NCBI RefSeq assembly: GCF_052324685.1
Contig: NW_027506904.1
Coordinates: 62,001 to 126,000, forward strand
Direction: 5' to 3'
Length of the DNA: 64,000 nt
Source: Brachyhypopomus gauderio
Lineage: Eukaryota > Chordata > Actinopteri > Gymnotiformes > Hypopomidae
Of this stretch, positions 41,095 to 53,444 are shown in pieces. Each line of letters starts with the position of its first letter. The first letter of the stretch is position 1. The notes beneath the pieces were generated by a model. The model made no database searches and was not told the origin of the DNA. It worked only from the letters and a program-made list of their open reading frames with translations. A program made the position numbers and the translations under genes.

Positions 41095-43283
41095 CACATT
41101 ACTCACACTGACACACCTACCCAGGGCCAGGAACATACTGTAACCCTGATACATGTGCTGATCCGCACGCGTGTGTAGACAGCGAGAGCAGCGGGGCGCC
41201 GGTGATGGACGAGCTGAGTTTATTGGAGGAGCACGTCGATGCCCACAGGAGCCTGGAGGGAGACGGCAGGCCACAGCCCTGCTCCAGCCGTACGGGGCCT
41301 TCGTGGTGCTGGGACACTGTCCATGTAAGGATGGCACACGCACAGCAGGTCATTAGAAGCACCACGTGTGCACACCACGAGCACAAGTCTGCTCTCCATC
41401 TTTGGCCAGGCACATTTTGTTTTCTGTCCTCTGGCCCTTCATCGGTGGTCAGCGTCTGTAACGGTTAGACCACCGAGACGCACCAGTCTTGACCCAGCAG
41501 GACGTTAGTATGGTGAAGTGCCACACCTGCAGCGCTGCTGATAATATACTCCCAATACCTACAACATCAGTAGTTCTGTGTGGACAATGGCTTGCCAATA
41601 AAAATAATACACACATTGGTCAGAAATTGACCAGTGATGAATGGGGCAGAAGATGACTGATGATTTGTCTATAATAGAAGTTGGAGTTCTGACTTGTACT
41701 GAGTACTGTAGATGTAAGATGGAGTTCTGACTTGTACTGAGTACTGTAGATGTAAGATGGAGTACTGACTTGTACTGAGTACTGTAGATGTAAGATGGAG
41801 TTCTGACTTGTACTGAGTACTGTAGATGTAAGATGGAGTTCTGACTTGTACTGAGTACTGTAGATGTAAGTTGGAGTTCTGACTTGTACTGAGTACTGTA
41901 GATGTAAGATGGAGTTCTGACTTGTACTGAGTACTGTAGATGTAAGATGGAGTTCTGACTTGTACTGAGTACTGTAGATGTAAGATGGAGTTCTGACTTG
42001 TACTGAGTACTGTAGATGTAAGATGGAGTTCTGACTTGTAGTCAGGCTCTACCTATAAGGTGCGTGCTTCTAATGTAGCTGGTGTGGAGTGGCTTGTATG
42101 TGTTTGTTGTGTGCAGTTTCAAGGACACTAATATGTATTTGAAATGATTTCTGCTTGGAGTTCATGCCTGTTCATCAGCATCTATTTGAAATGATGTGTA
42201 TATTTAGTCAGATGTACGTATGTAATCATGCCCCCACTCCTCACCTGCGTTCTTCATGCTATTGCTTGTGTTTTGTTCTCTGTGCTCTCCTCCTCCTCCT
42301 CCCCTTCACGCTGTCTCTTATCCTCCCACTCCTTCCTCGTTCTTTTTCTGCCACCCTATTTTTAACGTCTCACGTTGTTCCTCTCCCTCTCTCAGGAGGA
42401 GAGCAGGTTGGAGCTAACATGTCCGCTCTCTGAGGACTCCATGCTGGTACATCCATCTGGAGTGGATGGGGGAATCCTGCTGACACAAACCCAGGCACAG
42501 GTAGTGCTAAACATACACACGCTTGCTTTCTCAGCCTGGAATAAGTCGGAGGGTTAATAACTGTGAATGAACTTAATAAAGAAGAAGAATATGTCTGCCC
42601 ATAGATGTTAAAAATGATAGATAGATAAATAGATATAATAGATAGATAGATAAATAGATATAATAGATAGATGATAGATGATTGTTCTTGCCTCTCTCTT
42701 GATGTGCCTCTTTATTTCTGCTCTGCTTCTGTCTGTACTTCTTTCATCCATTCTCAGTCACACACACACACACACACACTTTATATCACACACCATCCTG
42801 TTCATTATGAAACCATTATATCCCTTCTGTTCCCTGCAGTCTTCACTGGACAGCCAGAACATCGAGGAGAAAAAAATGACCAATCGGGCTCAGAAGCTGC
42901 TTCAGGCCCTGAAAGTAAGACACACGGTGGCTGGACTCACTGACCTTCCACTGATGCAGATCAGGCCCGCAGCCCTGGGCTGATGAGGGCTGTTGAGCGG
43001 CCTTGTGAATTCAAACCGTGTGTGCGAGTGAGTGAGCGTTCACACTTGTGCGTGCGATGCACTAATGATATGTTTGTGGTAGGAGCAGCATCACAGCAAC
43101 CCCAGCGCCACCTTCAGTCTGCGCTCTCTGACTGCCAGGAGCAGCCGCTGTGAGGTGGCAGCCATGTTTTTTGCTCTGTTGCTCCTAAAGAAACAACAGG
43201 CCCTCGACCTCCACCAGAGCGACCCCTACAGCGACATCATCGCAACACCCGGGCCTCGTTTCCACAAACCTAGTAACATTTGA
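37140..43283 (+). CDS. rad21l1: RAD21-like 1, meiotic cohesin kleisin (13 coding exons, 544 aa)
   Basis: Kleisin subunit of the meiotic cohesin ring, expected to join SMC1B/SMC3 heads in germ-cell nuclei. Coding exons with matching phases: 37140-37289, 37392-37521, 37711-37810, 37935-38038, 38135-38239, 38568-38669, 39741-39830, 40061-40290, 40813-40909, 41179-41324, 42396-42500, 42840-42914, 43083-43283. They sum to 1,635 nt with no stop. Exon 1 has the RAD21 N-terminal signature [13 protein letters not shown]. Exon 2 has [20 protein letters not shown], exon 3 [19 protein letters not shown], exon 8 [20 protein letters not shown], and the last exon the winged-helix end [20 protein letters not shown]. 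Length (human RAD21L1 about 556 aa, RAD21 about 631 aa) and the snph neighbour favour RAD21L1 over RAD21. Two adjacent ATGs start it. The second, at 37143, is equally possible. Exons 5 to 7 and the end of exon 10 are the least certain. Confidence 0.92.
40911..41092. repeat. CA microsatellite in rad21l1 intron 9
   Basis: An almost pure (CA)n tract interrupted by a few 'ctcaca' and 'gtcaca' units. It begins right after the donor of exon 9 (gtacac). Long His-Thr or Cys-Val frames across it are artefacts. Confidence 0.95.
41686..42040. repeat. 38-bp minisatellite in rad21l1 intron 10
   Basis: About nine head-to-tail copies of 'gttctgacttgtactgagta' plus 'ctgtagatgtaagatgga', nearly identical apart from single substitutions ('taagttgga', 'gtactgact'). 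Each unit contains a gtaaga word, so it adds donor-like sequences to this intron. Confidence 0.93.
42610..42682. repeat. GATA-type microsatellite in rad21l1 intron 11
   Basis: Imperfect (GATA)n with 'aaatagatataatagatag' interruptions. A (CA) tract follows at about 42763-42779, upstream of exon 12. Confidence 0.85.
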
Positions 43284-43725
43284 GTCAAGCTTTAACATCA
43301 CTTCAGTCCTGGCTTCTGTGGTATAGACCTATCAAAGCACTTAAGCACTGAATGTTGGGAGACCTGCATTAATGATCAACATAAGTACAGTTTGTTATCG
43401 TTTTTGAGGCCTGGTTGTCACCCTTATAGACTGTATGCTGTCCTACCTTTTGGTCAATTCTGAGCTGTGATGATTCATGCAACTAGGCCAATGCTGAGAC
43501 TCAGAGGACATAATGAACTAGAACTTGCACTGTCACAAAATGGGTTCATCTAAACCGTAGCTCTAAAGAGCAGGATTTCTGCATCTTATTTAATAGATTT
43601 GCATTACTTAAACAACCAGACAGCAACTGTTTGTGTGTTGTATGTTTGCAGAAAAGCACCTAATGAACTTTGTGTACATTTCCTTAAAAAAGTTTTGTTC
43701 TTGCACATAAAATTTTGTGCACAAA

Positions 43726-43731
43726 AATAAA
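43726..43731 (+). terminator. Likely rad21l1 polyadenylation signal
   Basis: AATAAA lies 443 bases after the rad21l1 stop codon, followed by T-rich and GT-rich sequence ('ttttgttgtgtgctg' at about 43750). It would give a 3' untranslated region of about 460 bases. Confidence 0.65.
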
Positions 43732-43844
43732 ATTAAAGATCCTTCATAACATTTTGTTGTGTGCTGTTCAGTTTTTTCTGAAAAGTATATACATTGTCTC
43801 TAAAAACATTTCAGTTTTATGACATGACGTTTGTGTTTTAAAGT

Positions 43845-44107
43845 CCGCCCGATTGTGTGTGGGGTTCTGCACTGCGGTTGTCTGTATTTTGGCAGCCGCG
43901 GTCTCTTTAAGAGTCGCAGCATCGCGCGCCTGCATCAAACTGCTCCTCTTGTTGCTTCTGCGCATGCGCACGCTCGCGTCAGCATCCACCCGTCTCCACC
44001 GAGCAGTCGCGTCGATGCTCCGTCCACAGGTCCAACCAAAAGCACAATGTAAACTTCAGTAGTCTGTGATGGAGGACAAACCGTGCGTCGTGGAGAAGGC
44101 GGAAACT
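43845..44107 (+). promoter_or_regulatory. CpG-rich promoter and probable 5' exon of snph
   Basis: A short CpG-rich stretch lies between the rad21l1 3' end and the snph introns. It contains a perfect NRF1-type palindrome TGCGCATGCGCA at 43959-43970. The stretch ends in a good donor (gtaagc at 44108). An ATG at 44069 opens 13 codons up to this donor. Splicing to the next exon at 49257 would bring a TGA at once, so it would act as a short upstream frame and not as the snph start. The assignment to snph is inferred from position and strand. Confidence 0.5.
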
Positions 44108-44967
44108 GTAAGCTCTAGGATGTTTGTTATTTATTTATTGTTCGTGTCAATTTGTTACTGTAACTTATGGACATATGAACATAATAAGATCATCTCAATG
44201 AGTGCCTCTATAGGCCATTGCCAAATAAATAAAATTCAGACTAACGACTAATAGTTGTTATTAATGTGCGCAATGTTCCGCAAAAGGCGACAGTCTTGGC
44301 TTGTGTGACTACAGCCTGTACATACAACAGGAATCTGCATTTCAATATGAATCATGCAACGACGCGGTCCAGGAATCAGAACTTATAACCTTGAAACGCG
44401 TAAAATTGATAAAAGAATCCTTTTAAAGCTGGTCAAATATGTAACTTGCTCAATTCATAATGAATTCCGCTTCACGTTAGACTGGACAAAGAGAAAAAGG
44501 CCAACTATATATTTAATAATCGCTATGTCATGCGTTCAGTCTTGGTTATGTGAAGTGTAACGCAGTGTTTAAGCTACTACAGGTTTTCCCGCAGCGAAGT
44601 TGTGGCGTCGTAGTTCAATACCAGTAAAAACACTTAAATTTAGTTCCCACAATCATGTTTCTGTTTACAACCCTTCACCTTAGTTGACATTCTGTTTGTT
44701 TTAGGTTTCAATGGCATCCATTAAATTGCTATGCATGAATTTAACCCAAATAGGCTAACCTATTTAACCCAAGCAAACCAGACCTAAGGACGTCTGGAAA
44801 ACAAAGTATGACAATAATTAAGTCTATAATCAGCCACATCCCCTAGGAACACGTGAGCAGGACTGACCTTCTCATTCATCACGTTCTCTGAGCTTCAGAT
44901 TTACTGATGTCATCTCTATCTCATTTAATATCACCTGGAACCATGTTAATCTACATCAACAGTAGTG

Positions 44968-47900
44968 TGCCCTCTCTCTGTGCTGTCATTAACAGAGCAC
45001 AGTGACGTGTCCTCTCTCTGTGCTGTCATTAACAGAGCACAGTGGTGTGTCTTCTCTGTGCTGTCAATAACAGAGCACAGTGGTGTGTCTTCTCTGTGCT
45101 GTCAATAACAGAGCACAGTGGTGTGTCCTTTCTCTGTGCTGTCATTAACAGAGCACAGTGGTGTGTCCTCTCTTAGTGTTGTCATTAACAGAGCACAGTG
45201 GTGTGTCCTCTTAGTGATGTCATTAACAGAGCACAGTGGTGTGTCCTCTTAGTGATGTCATTAACAGAGCACAGTGGTGTGTCCTGTTAGTGATGTCAAT
45301 AACAAAGCACAGCAATGTGTAATCTCTCTCTGTACTGTCATTAACAGAGCACAGTGGTGTGTCCTTTTAGTGATGTCATTAACAGAGCACAGTGGTGTGT
45401 CCTCTCTCTGTACTGTCATTAACAGAGCACAGTGGTGTGTCCTCTCTCTGTGCTGTCATTAACAGAGCACAGTGGTGTGTCCTCTCTCTGTACTGTCATT
45501 AACAAAGCACAGTGGTGTGTCCTCTCTCTGTACTGTCATTAACAGAGCACAGTGGTGTGTCCTCTCTCTGTGCTGTCATTAACAGAGCACTGTGGTGTGT
45601 CCTCTCTCTGTACTGTCATTAACAGAGCACAGTGGTGTGTCTTCTCTCTGTGCTGTCATTAACAGAGCACAGTGGTGTGTCCTCTCTCTGTGCTGTCATT
45701 AACAGAGCACAGTGGTGTGTCCTCTCTCTGTGCTGTCATTAACAGAGCACAGTAGTGTGTCCTCTTAGTGATGTCAATAACAGAGCACAGTGGTGTGTCT
45801 TCTCTGTGCTGTCAATAACAGAGCACAGTGGTGTATCCTTTCTCTGTGCTGTCATTAACAGAGCACAGTGGTGTGTCCTCTCTTAGTGTTGTCATTAACA
45901 GAGCACAGTGGTGTGTCCTCTTAGTGATGTCATTAACAGAGCACAGTGGTGTGTCCTCTTAGTGATGTCATTAACAGAGCACAGTGGTGTGTCCTGTTAG
46001 TGATGTCAATAACAAAGCACAGCAATGTGTAATCTCTCTCTGTACTGTCATTAACAGAGCACAGTGGTGTGTCCTTTTAGTGATGTCATTAACAGAGCAC
46101 AGTGGTGTGTCCTCTCTCTGTACTGTCATTAACAGAGCACAGCGGTGTGTCCTCTCTCTGTGCTGTCATTAACAGAGCACAGTGGTGTGTCCTATTAGTG
46201 CTGTCATTAACAGAGCACAGTGGTGTGTCTTCTCTCTGTACTGTCATTAACAGAGCACTGTGGTGTGTCCTCTCTCTGTACTGTCATTAACAGAGCACAG
46301 TGGTGTGTCTTCTCTCTGTGCTGTCATTAACAGAGCACAGTGGTGTGTCCTCTCTCTGTGCTGTCATTAACAGAGCACAGTGGTGTGTCCTCTCTCTGTG
46401 CTGTCATTAACAGAGCACAGTAGTGTGTCCTCTTAGTGATGTCAATAACAGAGCACAGTGGTGTGTCTTCTCTGTGCTGTCAATAACAGAGCACAGTGGT
46501 GTGTCCTTTCTCTGTGCTGTCATTAACAGAGCAGTGGTGTGTCCTCTCTTAGTGTTGTCATTAACAGAGCACAGTGGTGTGTCCTCTTAGTGATGTCATT
46601 AACAGAGCACAGTGGTGTGTCTTCTCTCTGTGCTGTCAATAACAGAGAACAGTGGTGTGTCCTCTTAGTGATGTCATTAACAGAGCACAGTGGTGTGTCC
46701 TCTTAGTGATGTCATTAACAGAGCACAGTGGTGTGTCCTCTTAGTGATGTCATTAACAGAGCACAGTGGTGTGTCCTCTTAGTGATGTCATTAACAGAGC
46801 ACAGTGGTGTGTCCTCTCTTAGTGCTGTCATTAACAGAGCACTGTGGTGTGTCTTCTCTCTGTGCTGTCAATAACAGAGAACAGTGGTGTGTCCTCTTAG
46901 TGATGTCATTAACAGAGCACAGTGGTGTGTCCTCTCTTAGTGCTGTCATTAACAGAGCACAGTGTTGTGTCTTCTCTGTGCTGTCAATAACAGAGCACAG
47001 TGGTGTGTCCTCTTAGTGATGTCATTAACAGAGCACAGTGGTGTGTCCTCTCTTAGTGCTGTCATTAACAGAGCACAGTGTTGTGTCTTCTCTGTGCTGT
47101 CAATAACAGAGCACAGTGGTGTGTCCTCTTAGTGCTGTCATTAACAGAGCACAGTGGTGTGTCCTCTTAGTGATGTCATTAACAGAGCACAGTGGTGTGT
47201 CCTCTTAGTGCTGTCATTAACAGAGCACAGTGGTGTGTCCTATTAGTGCTGTCATTAACAGAGCACAGTGGTGTGTCCTTTTAGTGATGTCATTAACAGA
47301 GCACAGTGGTGTGTCCTCTCTCTGTACTGTCATTAACAGAGCACAGTGGTGTGTCCTCTTAGTGATGTCATTAACAGAGCACTGTGGTGTGTCTTCTCTC
47401 TGTGCTGTCAATAACAGAGCACAGTGTTGTGTCCGCTTAGTGATGTCATTAACAGAGCACAGTGGTGTGTCCTCTTAGTGATGTCATTAACAGAGCACTG
47501 TGGTGTGTCTTCTCTCTGTGCTGTCAATAACAGAGCACAGTGGTGTGTCCTCTTAGTGATGTCAATAACAGAGCACAGTGGTGTGTCCTCTTAGTGGTGT
47601 CATTAACAGAGCACAGTGGTGTGTCCTGTTAGTGATGTCAATAACAAAGCACAGCAATGTGTCCTCTCTATGTACTGTCATTAACAGAGCACAGTGGTGT
47701 GTCCTTTTAGTGATGTCATTAACAGAGCACAGTGGTGTGTCCTTTTAGTGATGTCATTAACAGAGCACAGTGGTGTGTCCTCTCTCTGTACTGTCATTAA
47801 CAGAGCACAGTGGTGTGTCCTCTCTCTGTACTGTCATTAACAGAGCACAGTGGTGTGTCCTCTCTTAGTGCTGTCATTAACAGAGCACAGTGGTGTGTCC

Positions 47901-48290
47901 TCTTAGTGATGTCATTAACAGAGCACAGTGGTGTGTCCTCTTAGTGATGTCATTAACAGAGCACAGTGGTGTGTCCTCTTAGTGATGTCATTAACAGAGT
48001 ACAGTGGTGTGTCCTCTCTTAGTGCTGTCATTAACAGAGCACAGTGGTGTGTCCTCTTAGTGCTGTCATTAACAGAGCACAGTGGTGTGTCTTCTCTCTG
48101 TACTGTCATTAACAGAGCACAGCGGTGTGTCCTCTTAGTGATGTCATTAACAAAGCACAGTGGTGTGTCCTGTTAGTGATGTCATTAACAAAGCACAGCA
48201 ATGTGTCCTCTCTCTGTGCTGTCATTAACAGAGCACAGTGGTGTGTCCTGTCTTAGCACTGTCACTAACAGTGCACAGCCATATGGGGAG
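44968..48290. repeat. 3.3-kb satellite array, unit 36-41 bp, in snph intron 1
   Basis: About 80 tandem units of the type 'gtcattaacagagcacagtg' plus 'gtgtgtcctctctctgtgct', with variants in the pyrimidine part ('cctcttagtgat', 'cttctctctgtg', 'ctgttagtgat'). A higher-order repeat of about 710 bp is visible: the marker 'caataacaaagcacagcaat' near 45296 recurs near 46006, with flanking variants in the same order. All frames across it repeat NRAQWCV or TEHSGVS words and are not genes. Confidence 0.95.
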
Positions 48291-49227
48291 TGTTGCTAAA
48301 AGATCCGTTGCCCGTAATAACAACACACTGATACTGTACCAGTTTATTACCATCAAAACATCATTTCTGCAGTTAGAAGAGCAAGCAAAAGCTAGTCGTT
48401 TTCAACAAGAGACAAGATTAATGTTTTTCATCTGTTTGTCTCAATCTTGGCTCAAATATTGATGTTTGGATGATGATAGTTTAGAGCATATATTTATTTA
48501 GAGCATATTTGTCTGTCACAAAGAAACCACTGTACAGGATATGTACATTTCTGAGCACAGTGTCCAAACCTACGCTAACCTTTAGCACTCTCATACAATC
48601 AACACTTGTCCTGCTTATCACCGATTACCATATCTGAATGTGAGCCATGCTGTGACACCCCAGCCAATGGATTGACGGTCTGTCTCGGTTTGTCAGAATA
48701 GCAGGTTTCCTGAGAGACTCAGCCTGGTGTGTGGGTGTTTGAGTGAAGGAGTTCTGTTCTTTTCATTGTGCTAAGGTTTTATTTTTACCGGGTCGTCGTC
48801 CTTGTTATGTAAGATTAAGTTTGTTCTTCCTGTCTCAGTTTTGCTATCAGACCAGTCATAAAGTGTGGTCACTAGGCAACCGTGCCTGTTATAAAGGTGA
48901 CAGGAAAGCAGTTCTTCAGCCTGTGTTGGGTCACAGAATGTTTGTCCAGTCACATATTTATTTACATTTATATGCTATTAGATCATTTGTCGTTTCACCC
49001 TGTCTTGTCAAATCTTGAGTGATATGTAGTTTGTTATGGATTAATTAGAGTTTTTTTAATTCATGTTTTTTACATAAAATAACTACTGACAAATATTTGA
49101 GTTACTTTATCCTGGGGAGACCAGAACTCAGAATATCCCCTGAAGAGCGAGGATCACATTTCAGTGCTAAACCAGGTGGTGTCGCTACACCCAATTTAAT
49201 CAGAATTTCAATAACGCATTATAATAC

Positions 49228-49250
49228 GTGTGTGTGTGTGTGTGTGTGTG
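49228..49250 (+). repeat. GT tract at the acceptor of snph coding exon 1
   Basis: A pure (GT)n tract of about 23 bases is followed directly by 'tctcag' and the exon (49257). UG repeats in RNA are binding sites for TDP-43 and CELF proteins (established knowledge). Any effect here is inference. Confidence 0.8.
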
Positions 49251-49307
49251 TCTCAGAACACTGTGTGCTGAGGAATCTGCTGGAGGCAGAGCGAGTCACG
49301 CTTACCC

Positions 49308-49609
49308 ATGTCGGTCTCATCAAACAGAAGGCCCTCTGCTGGACAACGCAGGTACTGACGCTCTAAAAATACTTCATGTCGGTCACCTGAATTCACGTTT
49401 TATAAAAAATGAACTAATATTGCTCCATGACAAGTATTATTCCTCGCAGTTTATGCTGTCATTGTGTGTGTTTTTTAGACGACCCACCAGCACAGTCAGC
49501 TCTCGGCATTCTCACGGTGACTCCTCCATCAGTAGCAGTTACTCAACATCCTGCAAGGGCTCAGAAAGCAATACCATACCCCGCTCACATCCCACTACAC
49601 CTCGGTTAG

Positions 49610-49666
<57 letters not shown>

Positions 49667-49763
49667 ATACCCCGCTCACATCCCACTACACCTCGGTTAG
49701 ACACGCACACACACACACACACACACACCATACCCCGCTCACATCCCACTACACCTCGGTTAG

Positions 49764-49808
<45 letters not shown>

Positions 49809-49842
49809 ATACCCCGCTCACATCCCACTACACCTCGGTTAG

Positions 49843-49874
<32 letters not shown>

Positions 49875-49924
49875 CATACCCCGCTCACATCCCACTACAC
49901 CTCGGTTAGACTCACACTCACACA

Positions 49925-49962
<38 letters not shown>

Positions 49963-49995
49963 ATACCCCGCTCACATCCCACTACACCTCGGTTA

Positions 49996-50035
<40 letters not shown>

Positions 50036-50190
50036 ATACCCCGCTCACATCCCACTACACCTCGGTTAGACACACACACACACACACCATACCCCGCTCA
50101 CATCCCACTACACCTCGGTTAGACACACACACACACACACTCACACACACACACACCATACCCCGCTCACATCCCACTACACCTCGGTTA

Positions 50191-50228
<38 letters not shown>

Positions 50229-51806
50229 ATGCCCCGCTCACATCCCACTACACCTCAGTTAGCAGAGGTGGGACCAAGTCAGTGTTTTGCAAGTCTCAAG
50301 TAAGTCCAAGTCTTTATACCTCAAGTCCCAAGTCAAGTCTCAAGCAAAGACACTCAAGTCAAGTCAAGTCTCGAGTCAAGACAGGCAGTAGTCAAGTCAA
50401 GTCCCAAGTCTGAAACTTGGAATTTCAAGTCCTTTCGAGTCTTTTTTTTTTTTTTTACTAATGTTGCAGGTATATTTTAAATTTTAAATGTAAATAATAG
50501 ACATGCGTTCTTTTTTAAATCTGTATTCTCCTCAAATCTTGATAAAACATGTGCAACTGAAAACACGAAGTATAAAAAAAAATAAAATTACACCTCTTTA
50601 TTGCACAGTTCAATTTGTTAAACTTAGCTGCAAAAATATTCATACTTTAAACTACAATTTTCCAGAAATAAATATTCTGTGAAAAAGTCATAAGTAGAAC
50701 TCCATGTTCAAATAAAAAGTGCTGATATTTTCACAGTACAATACAAAGAACCATAACAGCATTTTCCCTCTCTTCTCTTATCTGGTTTCTTGGAGAACAT
50801 GTGTGAGTGACACAAGACAAACAAATATAAGAACTGAACAATTAACAGGAATCTGCAACTTTAGACATTTCAGTAAACTATTCTGCATTGCATTTGCTGG
50901 CCAAAAGTCTGTATGTCATTTGTGCACGATGAATGATGTCCCCATAGCTGAAAACTCGCTCCACTTTTGTCAATATATTTTTTTCTCGACGTAGATGTTC
51001 AAATACACAATCCATGCTGAGATAGAACTGGATATTATGATGGTGACAGAGAGAGGCTCTCTTCCCCGAGTTCAGATACAGAACCCAGGGTTGCCAACTC
51101 TCACGCATTGAGCGTGAGACACACGCATTTGACCGTCTTCACACGCTCTCACGCCACACATCCGATTTCTCACGCCGGAAAAAAATCTAGTTTATTTACC
51201 TCTGATCCACATCTATGATTCAATGAGTTACTAGTTCGCTCTGGCACCAACCACTGGCGATCGATCGATCGCGATATAATACTTAATTTGTGTCCATTTT
51301 ACACCCCGCCCGGTAAAAATTTACGTTCGCCAACCCCCCATTTGATTGGTTGTGCTGCAGCTCATGCGCACACACACACGTACAGAGTGTGGAAAAGCAG
51401 AGGACTGGTCTGCGTCAGAAGGACGGAAATGAAATTAATGGGGCGCACTTTATAAATATTAATATGCGTTTTAAAATTTAGATTTGGGGTAAAAAAAAAA
51501 TCAAGTCTTTGCAAGTAAACAGGTTCAAGTCCAATTCAAGTCCCAAGTTATTGGTGTAAAAGTCCAAGTCAAGTCTAAGTCTCTGAATATTTTTTCAAGT
51601 CAAGTCAAAAGTCTTAATATTAATGACTCGAGTCTGACTCGAGTCCAAGTCATGTGACTCGAGTCCCCACCTCTGTCAGTTAGACACACACACACACACA
51701 CACCATACTCCGCTCACATCCCACTACACCTCGGTTACACACACACACATACACACACACACACACACACACCATACCCCACTCACATCCCACTACACCT
51801 CAGTTA

Positions 51807-51838
<32 letters not shown>

Positions 51839-51877
51839 ATACCCCGCTCACATCCCACTACACCTCGGTTACACACA

Positions 51878-51917
<40 letters not shown>

Positions 51918-52023
51918 ATACCCCACTCACATCCCACTACACCTCGGTTAGACACACACACTCACACACACACACACACCATACCCCGCTCACATCCCAC
52001 TACACCTCGGTTACACACACACA

Positions 52024-52065
<42 letters not shown>

Positions 52066-52105
52066 ATGCCCCGCTCACATCCCACTACACCTCGGTTAGA
52101 CACGC

Positions 52106-52155
<50 letters not shown>

Positions 52156-52454
52156 GATCTCACAAACTATGACAAAACTGATGTCCTCTGCCGTGTTCTA
52201 GATTCTGTATCAAACACGTGTGGACCCAAAAATAGATTTGGAGACTATGAAGCGGTTTCCTCTGGACTGAACCCACGTGTTGGCACACATAGTTCAGTTT
52301 GTAGTGTGAGACATTTTTAAAGTGATCATGAAAAAGGTTTTTTTTAAACCTAAAACAATTGATCATAAACCAACCTTACACATTAACTGAGAGGAGAGAT
52401 GCCCACTGTAACTTGTCACGCTTAAAGGAAGGAACAGTAGCTGCAGAATGATGT

Positions 52455-52493
<39 letters not shown>

Positions 52494-53400
52494 AAAACCC
52501 ACACGCCACAAGTTTGGCTTGTATTACCATCAGCAGCAACAACTGATTCTGTGAGAAAACAGAGATCATTTGCTTATTCAAAACACTACCAGTAAGGGTG
52601 AATAATTTGGCCGAAAATTCAAGTGTTGCTGATTCGCAGCTAGAAGCCACTAGATATGAGCACACCGAGTCCTGTTAATTTATGACAAATGGATTTAGTC
52701 CATGTTAAGCCACGACAGCGTTCCCTTTATCAAACGCGCCTTCCTGCAACAACTTCTCATCCGTTGTATACTTTACTGGTCCAGGCCAAATGTCAAATGT
52801 AACACTGAGCCCTTTGTCGGCCCGTCCCAGACGGCGAGCGAAGTATGCAGCCTGCAGCGAGAACCACGGGATCCGAGCGCCAGCGCCCGAGCAGTACCTC
52901 ACGCCGCTGCAGCAGAAGGAAGTGTGTATCCGTCACCTGCGGGCACGCCTCAAGGAGAACGTGGAGAGGCTGCAGGACAGGTGGGCGGCCCGGCCCGCGG
53001 GTCCAAGCCTCGGGTCCAAGCCTCGGGTCGCTCTGCTGCAGTGTTTTGCAATATGAAATCACGGATAATTCACCTGGCCTAAAATGCTTGCTCGCATAAA
53101 AAGCACTCGTCACGTTCACCACGAATTACGTAATGCTCCACAATGGGATGTTTGCAGTCACTATGCAAGTTTGCAGACACTTAAATATACAGTATGATTA
53201 TGTGTCTGATGCATTTGTATAAGTATCGTCATTGGAAGCGTACCTGCACAAACTTAGACCATGTCGACTTTGGCGATAACAATAAGTGATCAACTCGATT
53301 TCGTCTGTTGTCACTTTGGGGTGATTCGTGTGGGTCAAAAGTTTACAGTGTTTACCGTGTAATAATAATTGCATGGGATCCAGTGTTGGAAGCCCTAGCT

Positions 53401-53444
<44 letters not shown>

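Noticed and set aside
40716..41178. His/Thr-rich and Cys/Val-rich frames as proteins
   Set aside because: They are translations of a CA/GT microsatellite within rad21l1 intron 9.
43853..44062. Short frames at 43.8-44.1 kb as a separate small gene
   Set aside because: The region is CpG-rich promoter-like sequence ending in a splice donor. No conserved peptide was recognised.
44968..48290. CRISPR-like array of short repeats
   Set aside because: Units are contiguous and variable with no unique spacers, lie in a vertebrate intron and form a higher-order satellite. The other tandem arrays (30.2, 41.7, 49.6 and 63.8 kb) fail for the same reason.
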